The notes below the pieces were generated by a model. The model was not told the origin of the DNA. It saw only the letters and a program-made list of their open reading frames with translations, and ran no database searches. Of a stretch of 64,000 nucleotides of DNA, positions 38,189 to 46,998 are shown in pieces. A program made the translations under genes and the position numbers. Source of the DNA: an uncultured Maricaulis sp. (GTDB lineage Bacteria > Pseudomonadota > Alphaproteobacteria > Caulobacterales > Maricaulaceae). The DNA is taken from contig NZ_CAMYLS010000027.1 in the NCBI RefSeq assembly GCF_947259345.1, positions 212,029 to 276,028 on the forward strand, given 5' to 3'. Numbering within the stretch: the first letter of the stretch is position 1; each line of letters opens with the position of its first letter.

Positions 38189-38728
38189 ATAGCCCGTAGA
38201 CCGCACGCTGCGCAACCGCCCAAGAAAGAGGGCCCGCGCATTAACCGGGATATCCGCGTACCGCGGGTGCTCCTGATCGACGAAACTGGAGAAAAACAAG
38301 GCATTATGCCGACTGAAGCGGCGCTGGAAGCGGCCGATGAAGCCGGACTCGACCTCGTTGAAGTGTCGCCCAATGCCGATCCGCCTGTCTGCAAGATCGT
38401 CGATTATGGCAAGCTGAAATACCAGGATCAGAAGAAAAAGGCCGAGGCCAAGAAGAAGCAGAAGACCGTCGAGATCAAGGAGATCAAGATGCGTCCGAAC
38501 ATCGACATTCACGACTATCAGGTGAAGACGAAGGCGATGACGCGCTTTTTCGAGGCCGGCGACAAGGTCAAGGTGACCCTGCGTTTCCGGGGCCGTGAAA
38601 TGGCCCACCAGGATCGCGGCATGGATATCATGAACCGGGTCAAGGAAGACTTCGGTGAGATCGCCAAGGTCGAGTTCGAGCCCAAGCTCGAAGGTCGTCT
38701 CATGGTCATGGTGATGGCACCGCGCTAA
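38189..38728 (+). CDS. infC: Translation initiation factor IF-3 with an ATA start codon
   Basis: IF-3 checks the start codon on the 30S subunit and prevents premature subunit joining. The family N-terminus [24 protein letters not shown] lies upstream of any ATG, and the frame meets a stop at 38153 without an ATG, GTG or TTG in between. The start is therefore ATA at 38189, with GGGAGA eight bases before it, giving 179 residues, the normal length. Non-canonical infC starts are known in bacteria and give autoregulation. [25 protein letters not shown] and [11 protein letters not shown] are further hallmarks. rpmI and rplT, its usual neighbours, lie 4.6 kb downstream. Confidence 0.95.
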   Translation: MARRPHAAQPPKKEGPRINRDIRVPRVLLIDETGEKQGIMPTEAALEAADEAGLDLVEVSPNADPPVCKIVDYGKLKYQDQKKKAEAKKKQKTVEIKEIKMRPNIDIHDYQVKTKAMTRFFEAGDKVKVTLRFRGREMAHQDRGMDIMNRVKEDFGEIAKVEFEPKLEGRLMVMVMAPR

Positions 38729-38753
38729 GCGGACCAAGCCGATCCGACACGAA

Positions 38754-38780
38754 AACGGCGCCCCGCGTGGCGCCGTTTTT
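38754..38780. terminator. Terminator after infC
   Basis: A 9-bp stem (38754-38762 with 38769-38777) is followed by TTTTT. With A residues on the other side it can also serve the convergent MFS gene. Confidence 0.8.
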
Positions 38781-38807
38781 GTTTGAGCGTGCGCGCGCCG
38801 CTGTGTC

Positions 38808-40076
38808 TCAGCCCGTCGGACGGGCGGGCTCCTCGTCGACATGGTCCAGCTCGTCGGTCTTCGCCAGTTGCGGGAAGAGGCGGAACCAGGCGGCCGCCGT
38901 GATGAGGGCCATGCCGCCACCGAGCAGCACGGCGCCGATCGGCCCCATGAAGCGGGCGGCCACGCCCGACTCGAACTCGCCAAGCTCGTTGGAGGCGGAG
39001 ATGAAGATGAACTCCACCGCCGACACGCGACCGCGCATCCCCATCGGCGTGGCCAGCTGGATGATGGACTGGCGGATGAAGACCGAGATCATGTCGGCAG
39101 CCCCGGTCACGGCAAGCGCAATCATGGACAGGATCAGGACTTCCGACAGGGCGAAGCCGATCATGGCGACGCCATAGACAGCGATGGCGCCCAACATCCA
39201 GGCGCCGATACGCCGGGTCAGCGGGCGCGTCGCCAGCAAGAGGGCGATGATGGCGGCGCCGATGGCCGGCGCGGTGCGCAGCAGGCCCAGTCCGACCGTG
39301 TCGGTATGCAGGACATCCCGGGCGAAAACCGGCAGCAGAGCGGTTACGCCGCCGAACAGGACCACGACCAGGTCCAGAGAGATCGCGCCCAGCACCACCT
39401 TGTTGTCGCGCACATAGCGCAGACCCTCGATGACCATGGACAGGCCGCGCTGACCTTCCAGCTTCTCGTGCCGCGGTGTCCGGGCGGTGGCAATGAAAAC
39501 CGTCGCAACGACCAGCATGCCGGCGCTGACCAGATAGACGGTTGTCGGCCCCAATATATAGAGCAGGCCGCCAATCGCCGGCCCGCCGATCGCGGCGCCC
39601 TGGAAACCGAGCGAATTCCAGGCAATGGCCTGGCGCATGTCCTCGCGCGGCACAATCCGCGCCATCAGCGCGCTCGAGGCGGCCGGTGAAAAGGCGTGGG
39701 TCACGCCCAGGAAGGTCGCGGCGCCAAAGACGATCACCAGGGTAACAGGTCCGGTGAAGAAGGGGCTGACGGCGAGGGCGCACGCACAGGCGACCCGGAT
39801 CAGATTGGTCACGACCAGGATGAGTTTGCGGTCGAGCCGGTCAGCCGCCTGGCCACCCAGCAGGGAGAGGAAGAAGACCGGCGCGAACATGGCCAGGCCG
39901 ACAAAGCCGAGCAACAAGGCCGATTCCTCGACCGAGCGGGTCTGGCGGGCCACATCATAGACCTGCCAGCCGATCGCCACGGCCTGCATCTGACGCGCCG
40001 CCGACAGCAATTGCCGCATGATCCAGTAGTGGCGGTAGGCCTGATTGGCGAAGATCGACAGGGAGGGCGTCAGCAC
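38808..40076 (-). CDS. MFS transporter (EntS-like, MFS_3 type)
   Basis: A 422-residue protein with twelve predicted membrane helices. LGGQAADRLDRKLILVVTNLIR after TM2 is the MFS A-motif; IVPREDMRQAIAWNSLGFQGAAIGGPAIGGLLY is the TM4-5 pattern of the enterobactin-exporter-like group. The start is a GTG at 40076 with no strong ribosome site, so the N-terminus is less sure. The substrate is unknown. It opens the block that separates infC from rpmI-rplT. Confidence 0.88.
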   Translation of the reverse strand: MLTPSLSIFANQAYRHYWIMRQLLSAARQMQAVAIGWQVYDVARQTRSVEESALLLGFVGLAMFAPVFFLSLLGGQAADRLDRKLILVVTNLIRVACACALAVSPFFTGPVTLVIVFGAATFLGVTHAFSPAASSALMARIVPREDMRQAIAWNSLGFQGAAIGGPAIGGLLYILGPTTVYLVSAGMLVVATVFIATARTPRHEKLEGQRGLSMVIEGLRYVRDNKVVLGAISLDLVVVLFGGVTALLPVFARDVLHTDTVGLGLLRTAPAIGAAIIALLLATRPLTRRIGAWMLGAIAVYGVAMIGFALSEVLILSMIALAVTGAADMISVFIRQSIIQLATPMGMRGRVSAVEFIFISASNELGEFESGVAARFMGPIGAVLLGGGMALITAAAWFRLFPQLAKTDELDHVDEEPARPTG

Positions 40077-40327
40077 AGGGCGAAATCCGAATGTCGCCGC
40101 CCGATGCGGCGCGAAGTGCGATTAACCCGCTTTCCTGCGAAAATTCAACAGTCTGGCAAATTCGTTCCGGCGCGCGCCCCATTCCCGCCGCGAGTGTGCC
40201 GGAAAGGCGACTCACCCGTTCAGATGATGTTCAGCGCCGGGGATTTCTGATGATATCCTGTTCGAAGCGTGATCAAATGAAGTGGCAGGCGGATGACACT
40301 ACCGCTGTTCACAAAACTGGAGACAGC

Positions 40328-40804
40328 ATGAACCGGCCCCCCTATTCGGCCCTGCTTTCCGCCGTCGCCCTGGCCCTTGCGGTCGGGGGAGGCGCAGTGC
40401 TGGCCGTCGGTGATGAGGCCGGGGACAATCTGTATCTGTCGGCCGGTTTCACGCCGGACCCGCGCACCGTTGATCTGGTCCTGGATGCGCGCATTGACGC
40501 GTCCGCGGTCATTGCACCGGATTGCCACGGCTTCATTGCCAGTGAGCGTCCGGACGTGGCGGTCTACTACAATGCCGGACCTTTTCCGCTGATCCTGTCG
40601 GCCCGTGCCGAGGAGGACATGATGCTGATTGTCAACGCACCGGACGGGCAATGGTATTGCGATGATGACAGCGGCAGCGGACTGAACCCGTCCATCCGCT
40701 TCGGCGAGCCCGCTTCGGGCAATTATGACATCTGGGTCGGTCGCCATGTTGGGCCTGGCCCGGCGACGGCCCGCCTATCGATTTCCGAACTTTACAGCGA
40801 GTGA
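40328..40804 (+). CDS. Secreted protein with a single PPC-like beta domain
   Basis: The ATG at 40328 has GGAGA upstream and starts a signal peptide (NRPPYSALLSAVALALAVGGGAVLA) in 158 residues. One copy of the domain found four times in the next gene follows: AGFTPDPRTV, a Cys (PDCHGF), LILSARAEEDMMLIVNAPDGQWYCDDDSGSGLNPSIRF and NYDIWVGRH, ending ATARLSISEL. The pattern resembles pre-peptidase C-terminal (PPC) beta-sandwiches. Function unknown. It precedes its four-repeat paralogue by 25 bases. Confidence 0.8.
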   Translation: MNRPPYSALLSAVALALAVGGGAVLAVGDEAGDNLYLSAGFTPDPRTVDLVLDARIDASAVIAPDCHGFIASERPDVAVYYNAGPFPLILSARAEEDMMLIVNAPDGQWYCDDDSGSGLNPSIRFGEPASGNYDIWVGRHVGPGPATARLSISELYSE

Positions 40805-40829
40805 CACTTCAATCCTGGGGGAGAGAGAC

Positions 40830-42602
40830 ATGAAGTTGCAATTGATGACAGGGGCCGCGCTCGCGGCCATCGTGGCGATCGCGCCGGCTGTGGCCGTGCA
40901 GGACCCGTCCGCGTCGCCGGCTTATGGCGCAGGTGCGCTCAATTCCGGCTTTACACCGGACCCGGTGTCGATCGGCCTTCGTGCCGGCGGCGCCATGCCC
41001 GCCAGTGACGCCTCGGAATGGTGTCCGGGCTATGTGAGTTATCAGCCATCCTACAATCTCGACTATGATGCCGGCGGGTATGACCTCTATCTCTCGGCGG
41101 CCGCGGATGTGGACACCGTGCTTCTGGTCAATGCGCCCGATGGCAGCTGGCATTGTGATGATGACGGTGCGGGTTCCGGCCTGAATGCCGGCATGATGTT
41201 CGAGGACCCGCAAAGCGGCGTCTATAATATCTGGGTCGGGACCTATGGGTCGGGCGGTGGCTACGCACCGGCCATGTTGCATATTTCCGAGCTCGGCTTC
41301 GACGACAGCAATCCCTACTCGCAAGCGCCGAGCGCCAGTATGGCGCCGCAATACGGCACGCTCAGCCTGAGCGAAGGCTTCGCCAATGATCCGCGCACCA
41401 TTGCGGTGGAAGCCGGTGGCGACCTTGAGCTTGGCAATTATGGGACCTGTTGGGGCAATGTGGACCGGGCGCCGGACCTGTGGGTCGACTATGCCGGCAG
41501 CGAGACCTTTGATCTTTATGTGTCCATGGAAGCACAAAGCGATACCACGCTCGCCATCCAGGGACCCGATGGCGACTGGCATTGCGATGATGACAGTGCT
41601 GAGAACCTGAATCCGGGCGTCCAGATCAGTGATCCGCTGCCGGGTCGCTATGCGGTCTGGGCGGCGCGCTATTCCTCGGGGCCGTATCTGCCCGCGACGG
41701 TGTATGTGTCGGAGCTTGGCTTCCTCGGGAATGTCGACGAGCCGGCCGTGCTCGATTTCTCGCTGCCGTCGCAATCGGGTTCGACGGCCTTGCAGGCCGG
41801 TTTCGTGCCGGACCCGATTGATGTCGATGTGGTCGCCGGCGGGGACGTGGATGTCTATGAAGCCGTTGGCGATGGCGCCGAGACCGGTTTCTGCCGTGGT
41901 TGGACAGACACCGCACCGGATTTCGATCTCGACTACCAGGCCGGCGATTTCGACCTCTACCTCTCCGCCTCCTATGACGGGGACGCCACGCTGGTGGTGA
42001 ATGCGCCGGACGGCAGCTGGCACTGCGATGATGACAGTGCGGGCGAGTTGAATCCGGGTCTGCGTTTCGACGATCCGCAATCCGGCCGCTACGACATCTG
42101 GGTCGGGACTTATGGCGAATATGATGGGGGACCTGCCACGCTGCATATCTCCGAGCTCGCCTTCGGCGGCGGTTTCGAGCCGGCCAACCCGCTCGACTTC
42201 ACGCTTCCGGCCAATTACGGCGATGCCGAACTGGCGGGCGGCTTTGTCCCGGACCCGTATCTGGTCGAACTGATGGCGGGCGGGGACCTCGAGGCGGAAG
42301 CTGCGGCGGATCCGTCCTGCCGGGGCTTTGTCACCCAGGCGCCCGATTTCGAACTCACCTTCGAGCCGGGCGCGCTCGACCTCTATATCTCGGCCGTGTC
42401 CGATCGCGACACCACGCTGGTGATCAATGGTCCGGACGGCAGCTGGCACTGCAATGATGACGGCGCCGGCAATTTCAATCCGGGTGTCCATTTCGCCGAG
42501 CCGCAGGCCGGTGTGTATGACATCTGGGTCGGAACCTATTCATCCGGCGGACCGGCAGATGCGGTTCTGGCGATTTCCGAACTCGGATTCCACGAAGACT
42601 AG
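40830..42602 (+). CDS. Secreted protein with four tandem PPC-like domains
   Basis: The ATG at 40830 follows GGGGGAGAGAG and starts a signal peptide (MKLQLMTGAALAAIVAIAPAVAV) in 590 residues. Four units of about 125-145 residues then repeat the order GF-x-PDP, a lone Cys, DLYLSA, NAPDGSWHCDDD, LNPG, DPQSG-YDIWVGTY and LHISELGF. Each unit has two Cys (one early, one in WHC), suggesting one disulfide per domain, and an acidic CDDD turn that may bind calcium. No enzyme domain is present. It was probably built by duplication of the single-domain neighbour. A terminator follows. Confidence 0.85.
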   Translation: MKLQLMTGAALAAIVAIAPAVAVQDPSASPAYGAGALNSGFTPDPVSIGLRAGGAMPASDASEWCPGYVSYQPSYNLDYDAGGYDLYLSAAADVDTVLLVNAPDGSWHCDDDGAGSGLNAGMMFEDPQSGVYNIWVGTYGSGGGYAPAMLHISELGFDDSNPYSQAPSASMAPQYGTLSLSEGFANDPRTIAVEAGGDLELGNYGTCWGNVDRAPDLWVDYAGSETFDLYVSMEAQSDTTLAIQGPDGDWHCDDDSAENLNPGVQISDPLPGRYAVWAARYSSGPYLPATVYVSELGFLGNVDEPAVLDFSLPSQSGSTALQAGFVPDPIDVDVVAGGDVDVYEAVGDGAETGFCRGWTDTAPDFDLDYQAGDFDLYLSASYDGDATLVVNAPDGSWHCDDDSAGELNPGLRFDDPQSGRYDIWVGTYGEYDGGPATLHISELAFGGGFEPANPLDFTLPANYGDAELAGGFVPDPYLVELMAGGDLEAEAAADPSCRGFVTQAPDFELTFEPGALDLYISAVSDRDTTLVINGPDGSWHCNDDGAGNFNPGVHFAEPQAGVYDIWVGTYSSGGPADAVLAISELGFHED

Positions 42603-42627
42603 GCCGCGCAGCGCGCTGGGATCAGGA

Positions 42628-42653
42628 AGGGCGGCCCGCCTGGGCCGCCCTTT
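42628..42653 (+). terminator. Terminator after the PPC-repeat gene
   Basis: A perfect 10-bp GC-rich stem (42628-42637 with 42642-42651) with a 4-base loop is followed by a short T-run. Confidence 0.7.
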
Positions 42654-42734
42654 CTCGTTTGCACCCGCTTCCGGGATTTGTGTGCGCCGAAAGAAAAACG
42701 GGCGAACGCGCAGTTCGGTCCTAGGCAAGCCGCG

Positions 42735-42753
42735 AATGTTATACTATATCATT
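42735..42753. promoter_or_regulatory. Zur-like palindrome upstream of the MerC gene
   Basis: AATGTTATA-C-TATATCATT is a 19-bp palindrome with one mismatch. It resembles the alphaproteobacterial zinc-uptake-regulator box of GTTATA/TATAAC type as I recall it. It lies 23 bases before the MerC start and overlaps a likely -10 region, fitting repression. Confidence 0.5.
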
Positions 42754-42775
42754 CCGACATCGAGCCGGACCCGAC

Positions 42776-43228
42776 ATGCCAGAGAAAAATCCCATCGCCG
42801 ATCACCGCAGCAAGCTGGACGCCACCGGTGTTGGCCTGTCGGCGCTGTGTATCGCCCATTGCCTCTTCCTGCCGGCCGCTGCTGCGGCAACGCCGATGCT
42901 GGTGCCCGAGGCCGGGGAGCTGTTCGGGCTCAGCCATGACTGGCATCTCATCCTGCTGGCCATCGCCGCACCGGTCTCCCTGATCGGTCTGGGCTGGAGT
43001 GTTCGCACGACGGGCGCTGGCTGGCCCATCCTTCTGATCGGCCTGCTGGGACTTGCGCTGATGGCGACCGGCGCCTCGCATGTTTTTGAGCGCAGCATTG
43101 AAACTGTGCTGACCCTGACGGGTGTCACCATCCTGGCCGGGGCCCATTTCGCCAATTGGCGCACCCGGGCCCGGGCCGGGCATGTCCATGTCCGGGATTG
43201 TGGCCTCTGCGACGACCACGATCACTGA
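42776..43228 (+). CDS. MerC-domain membrane protein
   Basis: The 150 residues have four membrane segments and the MerC metal motif LSALCIAHCLFLP (Cys-x-x-His-Cys) in TM1, with a His/Cys/Asp-rich C-terminal tail (HVHVRDCGLCDDHDH). MerC proteins move Hg(II) in mer operons, but there are no mer genes here, and the Zur-like box points to zinc or a related metal. It stands alone before rpmI. Confidence 0.82.
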   Translation: MPEKNPIADHRSKLDATGVGLSALCIAHCLFLPAAAAATPMLVPEAGELFGLSHDWHLILLAIAAPVSLIGLGWSVRTTGAGWPILLIGLLGLALMATGASHVFERSIETVLTLTGVTILAGAHFANWRTRARAGHVHVRDCGLCDDHDH

Positions 43229-43249
43229 CACGGCGACTCGCATCCCCGC

Positions 43250-43277
43250 TTGCAATCAGGCGGATTGTGCGTATAAA
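43250..43277 (+). promoter_or_regulatory. Promoter for rpmI-rplT
   Basis: TTGCAA (43250-43255) and TATAAA (43272-43277) with a 16-base spacer lie about 100 bases before rpmI. The pair gives rpmI-rplT its own promoter, consistent with the separation from infC. Confidence 0.5.
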
Positions 43278-43375
43278 CCCCCGCTTCCAACACCAGCCAA
43301 CCGGGCCTTATTCGACATGCCCGCTGGCTGCACCATCCACCGGTCGCCCCCGGGCGTCCTGCAAAGGAGATGAAA

Positions 43376-43576
43376 ATGTCGAAGATGAAGACGAAGAGCG
43401 GCGCAAAAAAGCGCTTCAAGCTCACTGCCACAGGTAAGATCAAGGCGGGCCAGACCGGCAAGCGCCATGGCATGATCAAGCGGACTCCCAAGCAAATCCG
43501 CAATAAGCGCGGCCAGGTGACCCTGTCACCCCAGGACGCGCGGATCGTGAAAAAATACCTCCCGAACGGCCTTTAG
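43376..43576 (+). CDS. rpmI: 50S ribosomal protein L35
   Basis: The 66-residue basic protein starts [23 protein letters not shown] and ends IVKKYLPNG, as L35 does. Of two nearby ATGs, 43376 is chosen since AAGGAG is six bases before it but directly abuts the first. Confidence 0.97.
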   Translation: MSKMKTKSGAKKRFKLTATGKIKAGQTGKRHGMIKRTPKQIRNKRGQVTLSPQDARIVKKYLPNGL

Positions 43577-43606
43577 GCCGCTGGCACCGAGTAGGAGCAC
43601 TTAGAT

Positions 43607-43963
43607 ATGTCTCGAGTTACGTCCGGACCGGCGACCGCTAAACGCCACAAGTCAGTCATCAAGAAAGCCAAGGGCTATTACGGCCGCCGCAAGAATACGT
43701 TCCGCGTTGCCGTCCAGGCCGTGGAAAAGGCCGGCCAGTACGCCTATCGCGACCGTCGTGCCAAGAAGCGCAATTTCCGCTCGCTGTGGATCCAGCGCAT
43801 CAATGCCGGCGCCCGCCAGTATGACATGAGCTATTCGGTCTTCATGAACGGCCTCACCAAGGCCGGCATCGAAGTCGACCGCAAGGTCCTCGCCGACATC
43901 GCCATGCACGAGCCGGACGCCTTCAAGGCCCTGGTCGACCAGGCGCGTGCGGCTCTGGGCTAA
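43607..43963 (+). CDS. rplT: 50S ribosomal protein L20
   Basis: The 118 residues have the L20 pattern: [51 protein letters not shown] and the C-terminal [18 protein letters not shown]. It binds 23S rRNA early in assembly. GGAG lies upstream. It is 30 bases after rpmI and ends at a terminator. Confidence 0.98.
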   Translation: MSRVTSGPATAKRHKSVIKKAKGYYGRRKNTFRVAVQAVEKAGQYAYRDRRAKKRNFRSLWIQRINAGARQYDMSYSVFMNGLTKAGIEVDRKVLADIAMHEPDAFKALVDQARAALG

Positions 43964-43985
43964 ACCCCGGAACACAGAGTTTTGA

Positions 43986-44021
43986 AAAGGCCCGTCGGCG
44001 TGAAGCCGGCGGGCCTTTTTT
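43986..44021. terminator. Terminator after rplT
   Basis: A 14-bp stem (43986-43999 with 44005-44018, one G-T pair) is followed by TTTTTT. A residues at the other side allow use by the convergent HEAT-like gene. Confidence 0.85.
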
Positions 44022-44039
44022 GTTTTCGGGCCCCAGCTC

Positions 44040-45110
44040 TCAGTCGCCACCCTTGAGATAATCCGGCAGTTCGTCATCGATCCATTTGCGGCGGAAGAAA
44101 TCCATGCGGGTGCGGACCGAAATGCGTTTGTCGGTTTTGAGAGGGCCCCAGACCTCGGTCGGGAAGGCATCCGGCCCGAGCCGGATAAGCATGTCCGCCG
44201 CCAGGGCGCGGATCGCGGCCGTCCGGTCCCGGGCGGCAGCGACGAACACCCGAGGCAAATCTGGAGCAACGGTCAAAGGCCGGTGCTCGATGGTCGGCCG
44301 ACGGCGACCCGGCAGACGCTTGTCCGTCGCGGTCGGCGCCTGCTTCCAGTAGATCTCGCCTTGCAGCAGTGCCGCGGTTGCCGCTCGCCGGATCCCGTTG
44401 GCGCGTGCCTGGCGCGACAGGGTCTCGAGATGCGGGTCCAGCCAGTCGAACCTCGCCAGCCCCCGAAATATGCGGGTGGTCGGACCGGAGGTTACGGACA
44501 GCAGCATGTCGATCGCCGCTTTCCGGACCGCTTCCTCGGTCATGATCTGGTCGAGGAGGTCCGATTCCGCCTGACTCACGACCACCCCGTGAACCACCCG
44601 GTAGCGCCGCCAGCTCGGCGAACGTCGGATAAGAACCGGCAAGGCCGTTTCCAGGACATAGGGTTCGGCTTGGGGCAGCAGATCCAGCAGGCGGGTCAGG
44701 GCGCGCTTGCGGACAGGTTCGACCCAGTCATTGGTGCGTGCGGCCAGGATGGTGACCGTGAAGGCGGTCAGATGTTCCGGCGCGAGCGCTTCAATCGCTG
44801 CCTGGCGCACATGGCCGCTCGGGTGAAACAGATAGGCGGGGGCCAGCTCCGGGTGTGCCTGGAAGGTTTGCTGCGCGAGGTGTCGGGCATCCTCGGGGTC
44901 GATCTTCCCATGGTCATGATGGAAGGCCGAGAAGGCGTAGCGATAGTGATCCCCGAAATGGATCAATTGCTTGCCGGACCTCAGCTCGAGCAGGGTCTTG
45001 GCGGTTACCGCCCGTTTCTCGGGTGTGTCGGCCGAGCGGAGCAGGTGCCGCTTCGGGGCTCGCACGCGCGGTTGGGATTGGCCGAAAAGGGAGCGCAGGA
45101 AAGTCCACAT
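44040..45110 (-). CDS. HEAT-repeat-like protein of unknown function
   Basis: The ATG at 45110 gives 356 residues starting MWTFLRSLFGQSQ; a GTG 60 bases upstream is possible but less likely. Helical repeats with the HEAT-like spacing are seen in GHVRQAAIEALAPEHLTAFTVTILAAR, VEPVRKRALTRLLDLL, NGIRRAATAALLQGE and RTAAIRALAADMLIRLG. It is basic, has no signal peptide and is probably cytoplasmic. It lies antiparallel between rplT and pheS, which are normally adjacent. Confidence 0.75.
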   Translation of the reverse strand: MWTFLRSLFGQSQPRVRAPKRHLLRSADTPEKRAVTAKTLLELRSGKQLIHFGDHYRYAFSAFHHDHGKIDPEDARHLAQQTFQAHPELAPAYLFHPSGHVRQAAIEALAPEHLTAFTVTILAARTNDWVEPVRKRALTRLLDLLPQAEPYVLETALPVLIRRSPSWRRYRVVHGVVVSQAESDLLDQIMTEEAVRKAAIDMLLSVTSGPTTRIFRGLARFDWLDPHLETLSRQARANGIRRAATAALLQGEIYWKQAPTATDKRLPGRRRPTIEHRPLTVAPDLPRVFVAAARDRTAAIRALAADMLIRLGPDAFPTEVWGPLKTDKRISVRTRMDFFRRKWIDDELPDYLKGGD

Positions 45111-45304
45111 CGGTGTTTTTGTCGCTCGCTCAATCCGGCTATTGATGCTGACCCTAAGCGGGGCAGGCACAGGCGGGCAAGTCGCACATTCCTGCCCGCG
45201 TTCACAAACCCGCCGCCTGAGCCGTCACTCCCGGTCGACAGTGCTGACACCAGCGGCTAAATCCAGTTGCGACCGACAGGCCCGTATTTCAGGGACAATA
45301 CGAC

Positions 45305-46387
45305 ATGACCGACACTTCCAATCTCGACACGCTTGAAGCCGAGGTGCGCAGCCAGATTGAGGGCGCGACCGACGAGGCCGGGCTGGACGCAGTGCGCGTC
45401 TCGGCGCTGGGCAAGAAGGGCTCGGTGTCGCTGATGATGCGCGAGCTGGGCAAGATGAGCCCGGAAGAGCGCCAGGTGATGGGTCCGGCCCTCAACGGTC
45501 TCAAGACCCGGCTCAATGATGCCATCGAGGCGCGCAAGTCTGATCTGGAAGCGGCAGCCCTCAATGCAGCGCTGGCCAGCGAGACGGTGGATGTCACCCT
45601 GCCGGTCCGTCCGGCGCCGACCGGATCCCTGCACCCGATCACCCAGGTGATGGAAGAGCTGGCGGTGATTTTCGCCGATATGGGCTTTGCCGTTGCCGAA
45701 GGCCCGGACGTGGAAACCGACTTCCACAATTTCACCGCCCTGAACTTCCCCGAAGGTCACCCGGCCCGCGACACCCAGGACACCTTCTTCATGAAGCCGG
45801 ACGCCGAAGGCATGCGCAAGGTCCTGCGTACCCACACCTCGCCGGTCCAGATCCGCACCATGCTGGAGGGGAACACCCCGATCCGTATCATCGCGCCGGG
45901 CCGTGTCTATCGCTGCGACTGGGACCAGACCCACACGCCCATGTTCCACCAGGTCGAGGGCCTGGTGATCGACAAGGAAACCCATATGGGTCACCTCAAG
46001 GGCACGCTGATGGATTTCATCGCCGCCTTCTTCGAGACCGACCAGGTCGAGGCGCAATTCCGTCCGCACCATTTCCCCTTCACCGAGCCGTCCGCCGAGA
46101 TGGATGTGCGCTATGAGCGGGTCGGCGATGCGGTGAAGGTCGGCTCCGGCGACAAATGGATGGAAATCCTCGGCTGCGGCATGGTCCACCCGAATGTGAT
46201 CCGCAATTGCGGCCTCGACCCGGACGAATACCAGGGCTTCGCCTTCGGCATGGGCGTCGACCGCCTCGCCATGCTGAAATACGGCGCGCCGGACCTGCGT
46301 GACTTCTTCAACTCCGATGTCCGCTGGATGGCGCATTACGGCTTCTCGCCGCTCTTGCAGGCGAATCTGGCGACGGGGCTTAGCTAG
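45305..46387 (+). CDS. pheS: Phenylalanine-tRNA ligase alpha subunit
   Basis: The 360 residues have a helical N-terminus and the class II catalytic core: [20 protein letters not shown], motif 2 ([27 protein letters not shown]) and motif 3 ([16 protein letters not shown]). It charges tRNA-Phe with PheT. pheT is not next: two membrane-protein genes lie between, in the same direction and with minimal spacing. Confidence 0.98.
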   Translation: MTDTSNLDTLEAEVRSQIEGATDEAGLDAVRVSALGKKGSVSLMMRELGKMSPEERQVMGPALNGLKTRLNDAIEARKSDLEAAALNAALASETVDVTLPVRPAPTGSLHPITQVMEELAVIFADMGFAVAEGPDVETDFHNFTALNFPEGHPARDTQDTFFMKPDAEGMRKVLRTHTSPVQIRTMLEGNTPIRIIAPGRVYRCDWDQTHTPMFHQVEGLVIDKETHMGHLKGTLMDFIAAFFETDQVEAQFRPHHFPFTEPSAEMDVRYERVGDAVKVGSGDKWMEILGCGMVHPNVIRNCGLDPDEYQGFAFGMGVDRLAMLKYGAPDLRDFFNSDVRWMAHYGFSPLLQANLATGLS

Positions 46388-46392
46388 GCCTC

Positions 46393-46998
46393 ATGTGGCG
46401 CTGGCTCACAAATAATCACCAGACGCTGACGGGCGTTGGCGCGATGCTTGTGGGTGTCGCGGCGCTCTTTGTCGCCTGGGACCAGGGTCGGGTGATGCGG
46501 GCGCAGCAGCACGGGGCCGTCGTGCCGGTCCTGCAGATCGACGGCTTCATCCAGTCCACCCCGGAGTTTCGCAATCTGGGCCTGCGCATCGTCAATAACG
46601 GCGTTGGCCCGGCGATGATCCGCTCTGTCAGCCTCTATCGGGATGGCGAAGCGGTTGACGGATTCCAGGCCCTGACGGATTTGATGCCGGACGGGTATGA
46701 CCGCTCCTGGTCGAGTGTGAATGGCCGAGCGCTGGCTCCGGGCGGGGAAGTGGAGCCCGGCGTGTTCACTTGGCCGCACGGCGCGATGAGTGCGGCGGAG
46801 CTGGGCACCTTGCTCGGCGAGTGGCAGGTCTGGAGTGTCGAGGTCTGCTATTGTTCGGTGTTCGACCGATGCTGGATTTCCTCGTCCGAGAACCAGATGC
46901 GTGAGGCGGTCCCGGCCTGCCCGACCGCAACGCTGGACCCGTTTGAGTCGCTCGCGACCGCCGGTTGGGCGCAAACCATGCCGGAGGCGGACGAATGA
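46393..46998 (+). CDS. Membrane-anchored protein of unknown function, first of a paralogous pair
   Basis: The 201 residues start with one membrane segment (TLTGVGAMLVGVAALFVAWDQGRVM, about residues 11-35) and a likely periplasmic domain with beta-rich segments (VPVLQIDGFIQ, LGLRIVNNGVGPAMIRSVSLY). VEVCYCSVFDRCW has three closely spaced Cys. It shares ALFVAWDQ-x-RVMRAQQH, NDGIGPA-like and C-x-CSV-x-x-RCW motifs with the next gene. It starts 5 bases after pheS, its stop overlaps the next start, and so it should be co-translated with pheS and pheT. Confidence 0.82.
   Translation: MWRWLTNNHQTLTGVGAMLVGVAALFVAWDQGRVMRAQQHGAVVPVLQIDGFIQSTPEFRNLGLRIVNNGVGPAMIRSVSLYRDGEAVDGFQALTDLMPDGYDRSWSSVNGRALAPGGEVEPGVFTWPHGAMSAAELGTLLGEWQVWSVEVCYCSVFDRCWISSSENQMREAVPACPTATLDPFESLATAGWAQTMPEADE

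Noticed and set aside
40809..42491. 560-residue open frame opposite the PPC-repeat gene
   Set aside because: It is the antisense shadow of the repeats, which also makes it look repetitive. No signal peptide, ribosome site or family pattern.
42776..43228. Mercury-resistance operon
   Set aside because: Only a MerC-domain protein is present; no merR, merT, merP or merA is near, and the MerR gene at 53489 is 10 kb away and paired with a CDF gene.
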